64,000 bases of DNA. Source: Subsaximicrobium wynnwilliamsii. GTDB taxonomy: Bacteria > Bacteroidota > Bacteroidia > Flavobacteriales > Flavobacteriaceae. The stretch spans positions 108,267 to 172,266 of the forward strand of contig NZ_VORM01000008.1 in the NCBI RefSeq assembly GCF_007997225.1, written 5' to 3'. This document shows, one piece after another, positions 37,387 through 45,830 of this stretch. Position 1 is the stretch's first letter, and each line of letters begins with the position of its first letter. Both the position numbers and the translations under genes were made by a program. Under the pieces are notes generated by a model, which did no database searches, had not been told where the DNA came from, and was given only the letters and a program-made list of their open reading frames with translations.

Positions 37387-37469
37387 AACATTACCGCATC
37401 TCAACACTTTGAAGGTTGTTCATCCCGAACTGGAGAAACACTTTACACATCTGGAGGCAGACTAGCAGG

Positions 37470-38204
37470 TTAATTTTTATTCCTACCTTTTTCGTAAGGG
37501 TAAAGGCTTTGCACCGTGTCACTCTGAATAACTGTTTTAGAATCAATATCAATTGCCGATAAGGGTCCGGTAAATGCGGCACCAGTATCAACATTCCAAA
37601 CGTTGAGCGCTTTCATGGGCTCGGTTTCGTTAAAATTTAAAGTTGGCGTGTGGCCAATGAAAATCTCATGGTAATGTTTGAGTCGGTTGGGATAATTAAA
37701 GGCGTTCTTCTGCACAAACCTATCGGCTACCAGCGCCATTTCCCAAAGCGTGCGATCAAAATAGAAGTTCTCTTCATAGGTTTCATGTGCCACACCGTGC
37801 ATTGAGGTAAAGCCGGCGTGGATAAAGAGTCGATCTTGGTCATCGATATGGAATAATGGCATTGCTTCAAAAAATTTCAAATGTGCTTTTTTTTCCGATT
37901 TGGAAAAGTCCTTATAACTTGCTATCGTGCCCTTACCGCCGTGTTGTTGCCAAACGGCTGGCGCTTTTTCTTCTCGCAACCAATCTTCGCACCAGACGTC
38001 GTGATTGCCTTTGATGAAGATGCATTCTTGCCTTTTTGAAAATTCCATCAAATATTGAATCACTTGTGCAGATTCACTCCATCCATCCACATAATCGCCA
38101 AGAAAAATCAATTGGTCGTCTTCCTTTGAATCAATACGAGCCAAAAGCTGTTTCAAACCCTTAAGTCCGCCGTGAATGTCTCCTATGGCTAATGTACGTT
38201 TCAT
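37470..38204 (-). CDS. Ser/Thr phosphatase-like metallophosphoesterase
   Basis: Calcineurin-like phosphoesterase with GDIHG (residues 8-12), GDYVDGW and GNHDVW motifs, the complete di-metal site of the PPP/Ap4A-hydrolase-like bacterial phosphatases; the later HAGF and GHTPT supply the remaining His ligands. Length 244. The minus-strand start is ATG 38202-38204; a broken reading frame ends in the overlapping TGA upstream (see 38201-38607). Substrate could be phosphoprotein or dinucleoside polyphosphate. Confidence 0.88.
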   Translation of the reverse strand: MKRTLAIGDIHGGLKGLKQLLARIDSKEDDQLIFLGDYVDGWSESAQVIQYLMEFSKRQECIFIKGNHDVWCEDWLREEKAPAVWQQHGGKGTIASYKDFSKSEKKAHLKFFEAMPLFHIDDQDRLFIHAGFTSMHGVAHETYEENFYFDRTLWEMALVADRFVQKNAFNYPNRLKHYHEIFIGHTPTLNFNETEPMKALNVWNVDTGAAFTGPLSAIDIDSKTVIQSDTVQSLYPYEKGRNKN

Positions 38205-38607
38205 GTTTTTATGATTATTTGGTTCTTAAAATCGCTGTTCCTTTCTCTTTTTCTTCGGAAGCTGCTTCGCAGATGTTTAATGTAATCTTTCGTCTGTCGT
38301 GGTTTTCGTGTTTCTAAATTGCTGACTTCGGTTTTTTTTATAGCTGTTTGCCAAGTCGTAGCTATATCATAAACTTCTTCAAAAATAACGCGAATGTTTG
38401 GCTTTGCTAATGGTACTAATGCGAACAGCTTATTTATATCAAGGCTTTCATTAGGAACTTAATCCATCTGCTCACCTCGAAAACCTTTTTATCAATCAAA
38501 GGTTTAGGTTCGACATCCGGAGCAAATACCAGCACATCCATTACAACATTCCACTTGTTATTATGCCATTTTAGTTTTGTGTCATACGGACATGAAGATA
38601 CAAAAAT
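38201..38607 (-). pseudogene. frameshifted remnant of an unidentified gene
   Basis: Two protein-like frames follow each other on the minus strand. The upstream frame reads ...SSCPYDTKLKWHNNKWN, then VVMDVLVFAPDVEPKPLID and VFEVSRWIK, and runs to a TAA inside the next part. The second frame (38201-38458) reads PNESLDINKLFALVPLAKPN, then IRVIFEEVYDIATTWQTA and YIKHLRSSFRRKRERN, ending in a TGA that overlaps the phosphatase ATG. A single 1-base shift near 38458 would join them to about 130 residues. I do not recognise the family. It could equally be a sequencing indel in an intact gene. Confidence 0.4.
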
Positions 38608-38633
38608 TCGTCTTGAATGCTTGGAAAAGGCTG

Positions 38634-38794
38634 CGACTCCGCTGGAGTCGGAAATGTAAAACGTTTGTGCTGCTACAAACCTGTGATGCCGCTGGCATCT
38701 TTTATTGGGTTGATCGTGATTTGAATTTAAAAAACATATCTAACGCAATTTCGGAATAAAATCGATTGGCTATAAGCCTTTGATGCTGGCATCA
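38634..38794. repeat. cluster of REP-like hairpins with GCT loops
   Basis: CGACTCC-GCT-GGAGTCG (38634-38650), GTTTGT-GCTGCT-ACAAAC (38663-38680), GATGCC-GCT-GGCATC (38685-38699) and TGATGC-TG-GCATCA (38781-38794). The stems differ but the first three loops are all GCT or GCTGCT. Confidence 0.7.
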
Positions 38795-38892
38795 GTAGTC
38801 TTCTTGAAAACCAAAATAATCTGATTGTGAAAACAAAATAGTTGAATTATGGAATTCATCATTTACAATTTCTATAACGAGCCAAAAACTCA

Positions 38893-39022
38893 TACCAAAT
38901 CCTTAATTCCTACAACCTCAAACTAATGCCAAATCCCTAATCCCTCATTCCTCATTCCTCATTCCTACGGTCTCAAACTAATGCCCAATCCCTAATGCCT
39001 AATTCCTACCACCTACCTCCTA
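38893..39022. repeat. heptanucleotide array F (ATTCCTC) with a duplicated ~60-bp segment
   Basis: ATCCCTA, ATCCCTC, ATTCCTC x2, ATTCCTA run from about 38934. A segment containing AATTCCTAC, CTCAAACTAATGCC and AATCCCTAA occurs twice (38905-38940 and about 38964-39000). Together with the hairpins and the pseudogene this accounts for the 835 bp between the phosphatase and GH113 genes. Confidence 0.75.
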
Positions 39023-39039
39023 AAAAAAAAACTCAATCT

Positions 39040-40044
39040 CTATTTCCCATAAAACCTAGCAATCACTTCCTGCGCTGGCTTATTTTGTGGTGTAAACTGG
39101 TTATCGACATCGCCTCCTCTTTCATGATGGTCTTGGTGCCACTTCCACACAAAACCACCCGCAAACCAAGGTTCCGTCCAAAATTCTTCGAATAGCGCTT
39201 CTGTTGCGTTGGCTTGTCCTTCAAGGTTCAGGGTTTTGATATTATGGTCACTTTGCCAATGTTCATTACCCGCGAAATCCATGCTTCGGTAGCCGAACTC
39301 GGTAAATAGAATGGGTTTGTTTTTGTCTTCAGAAATTGATTTCAGCAGCGTCTTGTGCTTTTGCCAGCCCGCTCTACAATCGGCCACCGTGGGGGTTTTC
39401 ATTTGGCTCACGGGAAAATAGGCATCCACACCAATATAATCCAAATCGTCCCAAAAAGGGGTTCGCCTGTACTCGTCCCAATTGGCGGCATAGGTCAGTT
39501 TTCCGTGGTAGATGGTTTTGATTTTTGCAATGAGTTGCTCCCAATATTCTGGCCGCTCAACAACAAAATTTTCAAGTTCGGTACCAATACAGAATACTTC
39601 AGCATGGATGTCTTTCGCTACATGGGCGTATTCCAGTATAAATTTAGTGTAAGCGGCCTCCAATAATTGCCAATCGGCTTCGGTGGTCATTTTTATATTA
39701 CCCGTGAATTCGCCGCGCCATACCCAAATCTGTGGTTTAACCATAATTTTAATGTTGGCCTTTCTTAGGGTTTCAGCATATTGCTTCACACCAGCTTCGG
39801 TCTCGCCAAACCATTGTCTGTCGGTATTATAAATGATATCAGGATGTGCCAAATCCTTGATAAACCCGAAAGGCATGAGCGCTGCGTAGTTGGCGTTCAA
39901 TGGTTGCAGCGCTTTGGTATGGGAGCTATCAATGGGGTGTCTTGAGGCGACAAAACTCACAGCATCAATTTTTTCTGTAGTTTCGATCTTCGCAAAACAG
40001 GCGGTTAATAGTAGGCAGCACACAAACCATTTGAAGTAAGTCAT
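39040..40044 (-). CDS. GH113-like glycoside hydrolase (lipoprotein)
   Basis: TIM-barrel glycosidase of the GH113-like group (mannanase type). Lipobox LTAC at about residue 16. ALMPFGFI and IMVKPQIWVWRGEFTG are early barrel strands, VFCIGTELENF contains the likely acid/base Glu, YIGVDAYFPV the following strand, and ILFTEFGYRSMDFAG the likely nucleophile Glu; FVWKWHQDHHERGG ends the barrel. Length 334. Surface-exposed or periplasmic. It would hydrolyse a beta-mannan-like chain; the glycan operon further downstream (47921-52251) could relate, but that is speculative. Confidence 0.83.
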   Translation of the reverse strand: MTYFKWFVCCLLLTACFAKIETTEKIDAVSFVASRHPIDSSHTKALQPLNANYAALMPFGFIKDLAHPDIIYNTDRQWFGETEAGVKQYAETLRKANIKIMVKPQIWVWRGEFTGNIKMTTEADWQLLEAAYTKFILEYAHVAKDIHAEVFCIGTELENFVVERPEYWEQLIAKIKTIYHGKLTYAANWDEYRRTPFWDDLDYIGVDAYFPVSQMKTPTVADCRAGWQKHKTLLKSISEDKNKPILFTEFGYRSMDFAGNEHWQSDHNIKTLNLEGQANATEALFEEFWTEPWFAGGFVWKWHQDHHERGGDVDNQFTPQNKPAQEVIARFYGK

Positions 40045-40187
40045 CTTAAAATTCCATTTGCATAAATATAATAGACAGAACTTCTTTAAGCTTCCTTTTT
40101 GTGAATATATTATAAAAGCAAACTCAGGTATGAAGGGTATGTCAAGACCTTGCTGTTACCGACCTAATTGTTTTAGTCATAAGTTTT

Positions 40188-40264
40188 CAGTCTTCAGTCT
40201 TCCATCTTCCGTCTTCCGTCTTCCGTCTTCCGTCTTCCGTCTTCCGTCTTCCGTCTTCCGTCCT
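40188..40264. repeat. heptanucleotide array G (11 units CCGTCTT and variants)
   Basis: CAGTCTT x2, CCATCTT, CCGTCTT x7, CCGTCCT. Its unit is the reverse complement of the AAGACGG (GACGGAA) unit that dominates parts of array C, 14 kb away in opposite orientation. Confidence 0.95.
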
Positions 40265-40306
40265 CTAAAAAGTACGCCCTTTACTTTCAAGCCCATCTAG
40301 CAAAAC

Positions 40307-41014
40307 TCACTGCTTATTCAAGTTCCAATTATAAGGATAATAAGAAATACTGCATTCTGGATTGATGTTTTCACTTCGGAATTGATTGATAAAGTCCAGC
40401 TCACTTCCGTTTTTTACAAAATCTTCCTTATACCACTTAAAAATTTCTGAAAGTTGTACCGCATCGGCTTCTACTTTGATAAACTCCGGGTTGTTAAGCG
40501 CCAATTTGGTTTGGGATTCTAATTGTGCTTCCAGATTCTTGGGTGTGTAGGCTTTATCAATCAATGGCGGACATCCAATAGCACCGCAAACCAGCACAAA
40601 ATGAAAGCGTGGCTCATTGAATTGTGCCCTCAATTTTTGATTTTCGATGGCATTGAGCGTGAGATTTTCACCTGCTAAACGATAAGTGATCTTATCGAAA
40701 AAACCATCGGTGTCTAAGGGCGATTTTATTGGATAATTGTCGATGACCCCTTTAATGACGGCCAGATTATAAGCGTTGATCCAAAAGGCTTTGTAGGCGT
40801 TGGCGTTCGTTTTACTTACTGAAATCGCATCAGCCCTACTCATCAATTTGTTCAATGCAGAAGGCTTTTTAGCAATAGCATCGTAATCCACTTTACCCTC
40901 GGCAACATGGCTCTTAAAAAATTGGTCGGCTTCAGTAAAGAAATCGTTCAATGGTTGGGCCTTCGCCATTTGGAAACTCGCAAAAAGCAATAAAAAAAGC
41001 GTAGATAATTTCAT
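40307..41014 (-). CDS. DUF547 protein, copy 2 (secreted)
   Basis: 235 aa with a Sec signal peptide (MKLSTLFLLLFASFQMAKA) and no lipobox, unlike copy 1. Conserved blocks: KAFWINAYNLAVIKGVIDNYP, LRAQFNEPRFHFVLVCGAIGCPPLIDKAYT with the CGAIGCP Cys pair, and a C-terminal YYPYNWNLN. Periplasmic. It is divergent from the flavoprotein gene and lies in the extended arsenosugar region. Confidence 0.87.
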   Translation of the reverse strand: MKLSTLFLLLFASFQMAKAQPLNDFFTEADQFFKSHVAEGKVDYDAIAKKPSALNKLMSRADAISVSKTNANAYKAFWINAYNLAVIKGVIDNYPIKSPLDTDGFFDKITYRLAGENLTLNAIENQKLRAQFNEPRFHFVLVCGAIGCPPLIDKAYTPKNLEAQLESQTKLALNNPEFIKVEADAVQLSEIFKWYKEDFVKNGSELDFINQFRSENINPECSISYYPYNWNLNKQ

Positions 41015-41221
41015 AAGTTCTGTGTTTTAAATTTTCAGTACATCAAATAAATGTCAAACTGGGCTCGCATTAACGCATTAGCACTTTGCCTTCCGAAGCC
41101 ATTACTTTCATTCCGCTTATTTAAATTCGATTTAAATTATTATCGCAATTAAGTTCTTACCTTTAAATGCGACTTACAAGCGACTACAATTAAAAGTTAC
41201 CCGACTTCTAGGGCATTCAAA

Positions 41222-42526
41222 ATGGAGCACATCGTTATTATTGGCAACGGGATTTCTGGCGTAACCACCGCACGGCATATCAGGAAACTATCCGATCATA
41301 AAATTACCATTATATCTGCAGAAACCGAGCATTTCTTTTCCCGTACCGCGCTCATGTACATTTATATGGGCCACATGACCTATACACATACGAAGCCTTA
41401 CGAGGATTGGTTTTGGAAAAAGAATCGCATCGAACTCAAAAAGGCCTACGTTGAGCACATTGACACCGATGCCAAATCGCTAAAATTTGCCGATGGCGAC
41501 ACGATGACCTACGATAAATTGGTGGTAGCGACAGGAAGTAAAGTCAATAAATTTGGTTGGCCAGGACAGGATTTGAAAGGTGTGCAAGGTCTTTACAGCA
41601 AACAGGACGTGGATCAATTGGAAGCCGATGCACCTAATAATAAAGTTTGTAAACGTGCTGTCATCGTTGGTGGAGGCTTGATTGGCATTGAACTTGCCGA
41701 AATGCTCAACTCCCGCAACATCCCTGTTACCTTTCTCGTGCGCGAATCCAGCTTTTGGAACGGTGTTTTAGCGGAAGGCGAAAGCGAAATGCTCAACCGG
41801 CATATCAAAAACCATCATATCGATTTGCGATTATCCACCAACCTGAAAGCAATCAAAGCTGATGAAAACGGGCGGGTCAAGTCCGTTATCATAGAAGAAA
41901 CCGGCGAAGAACTGGCTTGTGATTTGGTAGGGCTTACCGCTGGTGTTTCCCCAAATATTGAGATGATCAAAAACACGGGCATCAAAACCGATAAAGGTGT
42001 CATCGTCAACAAATATCTCGAAACCAATATCAAAGACGTTTATGCCCTTGGCGATTGCGCCGAACAGCAAGACCCTGCACACAACCGACCTCCCATTGAA
42101 GCCGTTTGGTACACAGGGCGCATGATGGGCGAGGTTTTGGCTCAAACGCTCTGTGGAAATAAGATGGCTTATAATCCTGGTCATTGGTTCAACTCGGCCA
42201 AATTTTTGGATATCGAATATCAAACCTATGGCTGGGTCTTCGGAAAAAAACGCAGACCTGATTATGAGCAGCATTTCCATTGGAAGCATGACGATGACAC
42301 CAAATGCATCACCATTGCTTACCACAAGGAAAGTAGACAGTTTCTAGGCATCAATACCTTCGGAATACGAATGAAACAAGTGGTTTTTGACCAATGGCTA
42401 ACCGAAAAACAAGATGTGGATCATGTAGTTTCACATCTCAAAAAGGCTAATTTTGATCCAGAGTTTTATGCGCATTATGAGAAGGACATTCAAAGCGCGT
42501 TTGAAGCGGTGTTGCAGCGGGTTTGA
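41222..42526 (+). CDS. NAD(P)/FAD-dependent oxidoreductase
   Basis: Two-dinucleotide-binding flavoprotein of the rubredoxin-reductase/NDH-2-like type. FAD motif VIIGNGISGVTTARHIRK (residues 4-21), NAD motif AVIVGGGLIGIELAEML (about 144-160) and the second FAD motif DVYALGDCAE (about 272-281) are intact. A C-terminal extension of about 130 residues (from PGHWFNSAKF) has no known redox motif. Length 434. No transmembrane helix, so it is probably soluble or peripheral. The next gene encodes a membrane polyferredoxin 139 bp away, a likely electron-transfer partner. Confidence 0.87.
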   Translation: MEHIVIIGNGISGVTTARHIRKLSDHKITIISAETEHFFSRTALMYIYMGHMTYTHTKPYEDWFWKKNRIELKKAYVEHIDTDAKSLKFADGDTMTYDKLVVATGSKVNKFGWPGQDLKGVQGLYSKQDVDQLEADAPNNKVCKRAVIVGGGLIGIELAEMLNSRNIPVTFLVRESSFWNGVLAEGESEMLNRHIKNHHIDLRLSTNLKAIKADENGRVKSVIIEETGEELACDLVGLTAGVSPNIEMIKNTGIKTDKGVIVNKYLETNIKDVYALGDCAEQQDPAHNRPPIEAVWYTGRMMGEVLAQTLCGNKMAYNPGHWFNSAKFLDIEYQTYGWVFGKKRRPDYEQHFHWKHDDDTKCITIAYHKESRQFLGINTFGIRMKQVVFDQWLTEKQDVDHVVSHLKKANFDPEFYAHYEKDIQSAFEAVLQRV

Positions 42527-42563
42527 AAAGATGAAATCGATAAACAATAGTAACTAAAAACAC

Positions 42564-42653
42564 ACCTACAAGGTTTTAAAAACCTTGCAGGATTACAACT
42601 AAAACAAGACCTCACAGTCCCGATAGCTATCGGTATGGAAATCTGTGAGGTCT
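42564..42653. repeat. palindrome family P copy plus nested hairpin GACCTCACAG...CTGTGAGGTC
   Basis: 42564-42591 is ACCTACAAGGTTTT...CCTTGCAGGA. Immediately after it, arms GACCTCACAG (42608-42617) and CTGTGAGGTC (42643-42652) enclose a CCCGATAGCTATCGG copy (42619-42633). The whole lies between the flavoprotein and polyferredoxin genes. Confidence 0.85.
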
Positions 42654-42665
42654 AAACCAAAAACC

Positions 42666-44258
42666 ATGAACACACCAAACCCAAGCATGTCGCTTACCAA
42701 GCCAGAAGCTTTTGACCTCAGCACCAAGCAGCGCATTTATGTCGCGATGGGCATGATAGGCCTTATCATATTGGCACTTGCAGCATTTAATGTCACATTC
42801 CCATACCGTCCACTTGCATTGACCACGGCATTGGTACTTATTGCGCTTGGCGCCATTTTATTTGCCAATGATTTGTATCTCGGTAAAATGGAAGGCATCA
42901 AAAACGATGGCGTCATGTTCAAGTCCATTTCATCCCGGGGTATTTGGGCTTGGATTTCTGGCATTGCGTTTACCAGTTTTTACATTCTCTTATATTTTAG
43001 GGCGGAATGGTTAGGCCTTGCCAAGGAGGGTGCAGAAAACACTGGGCTTGTCGCTTTATTTGATCCCTTGAGCAAATTGTTAAACGGCAATCCTGCCAGC
43101 CAGTGGTTTGTTTATGGTACATTATACACCCTGGCCATTCTAGTTTTTGGATATAAATTCTTATTGAAATACCGCAACAATAGCTACCAACGTTTACGAA
43201 CCTTCTCAGTGATGTTTTTTCAATTGAGTTTTGCATTTTTGATTCCTGAGTTCATGTCGCGCTTAAACTCAGAGTCTTTTAGTTTGCCTTATTACGATTT
43301 AAAAAATATATGGCCTCTCAATTATTATAATTTCGAGCAATACCGTGTCGACGATTTTATAAGCGCTGGCAACGCTGGCCTGGCACTTCTCATCTTTGGT
43401 TTACTTTCCATTTTTGTGATTACGCCTATTTTAACCTATAAATACGGTAAACGCTGGTACTGCTCTTGGGTATGTGGTTGTGGTGGCTTGGCCGAAACAG
43501 CGGGCGACTCGTTTAGACATTTGAGTGACAAACGCCAGTTCGCCTGGAAGATTGAGCGCTGGGTGGTGCATAGCGTCGTGGTTTTTGTGACCTTGATGAC
43601 CACCGCGGTTGTATATTCCTATTTGGGCGAAGACAGTAGCACGTATTGGCTTACAAAATCGACTTTTTTGATTGGTGTTGGCAGTCTGCTCACTATAGTA
43701 TTCGCGCTCGTGATGATTTTTAAACGTGAGCAATTGGCTAAAGATGCCCAATATGGCGCCATTGGCTATTTTGTGATTATCATGGTTTTAATTGGTTTGC
43801 ATTACTTTAACGGTAGCGACTTGTTTTTATTTAGAGCGGAATCCCTGCGTCAATATTACGGTTTTCTAATCGGCGCCATCTTCTCGGGTGTGATTGGCAC
43901 TGGGTTTTATCCCATTTTCGGAAACCGGGTTTGGTGCCGATTTGGTTGCCCAATGGCGGCAATTTTAGGATTTCAGCAACGTTTATTTTCAAAATTTAGA
44001 ATTACCACCAATGGCGGCCAATGTATTTCCTGCGGCAACTGCTCCACCTATTGCGAGATGGGCATTGACGTAAGAGCTTACGCCCAAAAAGGCGAAAACA
44101 TCGTGCGCTCCAGTTGTGTGGGTTGTGGGATTTGCGCTGCCGTGTGCCCAAGAGGGGTTTTGAAATTGGAAAATGATGGTTTGAAAGGGCGTATCAACTC
44201 CAATGATATTTTATTGGGCAATGATGTGAACTTGATGGATTTAGTTAATGAGAAATGA
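42666..44258 (+). CDS. membrane 4Fe-4S protein (NapH/RdxA-like polyferredoxin)
   Basis: About 530 residues with roughly nine hydrophobic segments and several Cys clusters: WYCSWVCGCGG (about 278), RVWCRFGCPMAAILG (about 428) and two ferredoxin motifs CISCGNCSTYCEMG and CVGCGICAAVCPRGVLK near the C terminus. Resembles NapH/CcoG-type electron carriers. The start ATG 42666 is preferred; an in-frame GTG at 42645 lies inside the hairpin arm and is unlikely. With the flavoprotein upstream, it may pass electrons from NAD(P)H or quinol to a reductive step. Array H begins 8 bp after the stop. Confidence 0.87.
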   Translation: MNTPNPSMSLTKPEAFDLSTKQRIYVAMGMIGLIILALAAFNVTFPYRPLALTTALVLIALGAILFANDLYLGKMEGIKNDGVMFKSISSRGIWAWISGIAFTSFYILLYFRAEWLGLAKEGAENTGLVALFDPLSKLLNGNPASQWFVYGTLYTLAILVFGYKFLLKYRNNSYQRLRTFSVMFFQLSFAFLIPEFMSRLNSESFSLPYYDLKNIWPLNYYNFEQYRVDDFISAGNAGLALLIFGLLSIFVITPILTYKYGKRWYCSWVCGCGGLAETAGDSFRHLSDKRQFAWKIERWVVHSVVVFVTLMTTAVVYSYLGEDSSTYWLTKSTFLIGVGSLLTIVFALVMIFKREQLAKDAQYGAIGYFVIIMVLIGLHYFNGSDLFLFRAESLRQYYGFLIGAIFSGVIGTGFYPIFGNRVWCRFGCPMAAILGFQQRLFSKFRITTNGGQCISCGNCSTYCEMGIDVRAYAQKGENIVRSSCVGCGICAAVCPRGVLKLENDGLKGRINSNDILLGNDVNLMDLVNEK

Positions 44259-44265
44259 GTTTTAG

Positions 44266-44320
44266 TACCTGTTATCTGTTATCTGTTATCTGTTTTCGGT
44301 TTTCGGTTTTCGGTTTTCAG
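44266..44320. repeat. heptanucleotide array H (TATCTGT then TTTCGGT)
   Basis: TACCTGT, TATCTGT x3, then TTTCGGT x3 and a partial unit, all with period 7. The unit changes halfway but the register is kept. Confidence 0.93.
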
Positions 44321-44547
44321 AAGTTCAAGGTTCAAATTTACAGTAACGAAAGCGTCTATACGTTTAGAGCATTTAGAAAACTCGAACTCAAACAGGATTT
44401 AACTACGGAAGCTTTCCGAAGAAAACAACACATCTGTTGCTCTTAACTTAAAGTAAAAATTGCATTAACATTACAAGATGTGATTTTTTGTATTTTTTCA
44501 TTGTGGAAAAATTATCATATCAATATTGTCCGACAAAGACTTAAGAC

Positions 44548-44606
44548 CCTGCCTACCGGCAGGCAGGCGCTTCGCTGCGAGACATAAGACCTGCCTGTCC
44601 GGCAGG
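44548..44606. repeat. pair of GCCTGCCGGCAGGC-type palindromes
   Basis: CCTGCCTACCGGCAGGCAGG (44548-44567) and CTGCCTGTCCGGCAGG (44591-44606) flank a GCTTCGCTGCGAGACATAAGAC segment in which CATAAGAC recurs after the second palindrome. A related copy lies at 32714-32732. They abut the truncated antitoxin. Confidence 0.85.
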
Positions 44607-44640
44607 CATAAGACTTGATTCGTAAACATTTGAGAATTAA

Positions 44641-44919
44641 GCCCATCTTAGGTTCAATGACGACGAATTTTCTGATAACGATATGAATCTGTTAGATTTT
44701 GTTATTGAAAAATTCGGAAATCAATCGGCAAAACAGCTTGTTAATTATACCCATCGTGAAAACTCACCGTGGCACAAAACAGCTATAGAACATTCCGTTT
44801 TAGGTTTATTAGATAATGAGGCGATTAACAACACTGAGTTAGTCATTGACAAGTCCAGTTTGATACAACACGACGCGCGCAAAAAGCTCGTTTACAACGA
44901 CTTTGTTGAAGCGAATTGA
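44641..44919 (+). pseudogene. 5'-truncated Panacea (DUF4065/SocA-like) antitoxin
   Basis: The frame is open from 44641, directly after an in-frame TAA, and reads AHLRFNDDEFSDND before the ATG at 44683. The rest (MNLLDFVIEKFGNQSAKQLV, NYTHRENSPWHKT) matches only the C-terminal third of the Panacea domain, whose normal length is about 150-170 residues. The N-terminal part has been replaced by inverted repeats. A GTG-started peptide EKLSYQYCPTKT at about 44503-44541 might be the displaced N terminus. Translation from 44683 would give 78 residues. The toxin-like gene follows after 1 bp. Confidence 0.5.
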
Positions 44920-44920
44920 A

Positions 44921-45367
44921 ATGTTTAAAGAAAACCGCATAATTTACTTCGATCCTTTCTATTATAAAAATGGTAACACCGCAAAACCAAAATACGTTGT
45001 TGTTTTAAAAAATCAGGCCGACTTCACTATTTTAGCTGCTTTACCAACACGAACAGATTCAGTTCCAAAAAAAGAAGAAATTGCGAATGGCTGTATTGAA
45101 CTTCCATTGATAAATCTCAACTGCTTTGTGTTTTCTAATGACATCATCATTACCGATTGCGGCAAGACCTTCGATTTCAAAACCCATATTTACGGACACC
45201 AAATAGAGAGCTATTAAGTTTCCTATTTAGAAGAAATTTATCCAATTGAGCATACAGATTATCTGATATGGGGCAAAATGAGAGCCGAACTATTTCAAGC
45301 GGTAATTGAATGTTTGAGTGATTCTAAGTCGGTTAAACGAAAGTATCTTAAAATCTTAAGAAACTAA
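44921..45367 (+). pseudogene. toxin-like partner gene interrupted by an in-frame stop
   Basis: The first part (ATG 44921 to TAA 45215-45217, 98 residues) has the pattern RIIYFDPFYYKNGNTAKPKY, then VVVLKNQADFTILAALPTRTD and NLNCFVFSND, which resembles small barrel proteins encoded beside DUF4065 genes in Bacteroidota. The same frame continues after the TAA for 49 codons (SYLEEIYPIEHTDYLIWGKM, then AELFQAVIECLSDSKSV) to a TAA at 45365-45367. An ancestral protein of about 148 residues is therefore likely. With the truncated antitoxin this appears to be a dead TA module. The toxin family is inferred only from context. Confidence 0.5.
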
Positions 45368-45766
45368 GTGATTCAACATTCTTAAATTCATCAAGTCTTC
45401 AACACACTGAACAAGATTTCTAACATTCTAGAAGACCTATTTTCATCACGAGTGCAACAATCGTCTTCTCCATCAATTTGCAAGCTTTTTTATTTTTCTG
45501 GAAGACTGAAGGTTTTTTGATAGTCCTGAATTTTAAAATCAATCAGACTTATATGCCATGGGTTTTCTAAAGAAACTACGTAGGATTCCACCCCTAAAAA
45601 ATTATCCAATCCCTAATCCATCGCAAATCAGCAGATGAAATAATAACCCAAATAACAGCTTTTCAGCCTTCAGCAAATGAATTGCCTCGATGCAAGCATA
45701 CGAGGTGTCAAATTCCAAAAAAAAGGAAAAACGATTCAAGCATCTGGGAATTAAACCTTGTGAGAT
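45368..45766. other. intergenic region without gene
   Basis: No credible coding sequence. It contains one inverted repeat, CCTCGATGC / GCATACGAGG (45685-45705). Confidence 0.5.
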
Positions 45767-45800
45767 TAAAAAAGCCACAGATCGAAATCTGTGGCTTTTA
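45767..45800 (-). terminator. Rho-independent terminator of the two-FAS1 lipoprotein gene
   Basis: Stem AGCCACAGAT / ATCTGTGGCT with a 4-base loop (45773-45796); on the minus strand it is followed by six U. It lies 35 bp beyond the FAS1 stop. Confidence 0.87.
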
Positions 45801-45830
45801 GCAATTCACTTAAATAACACGCAATACATT

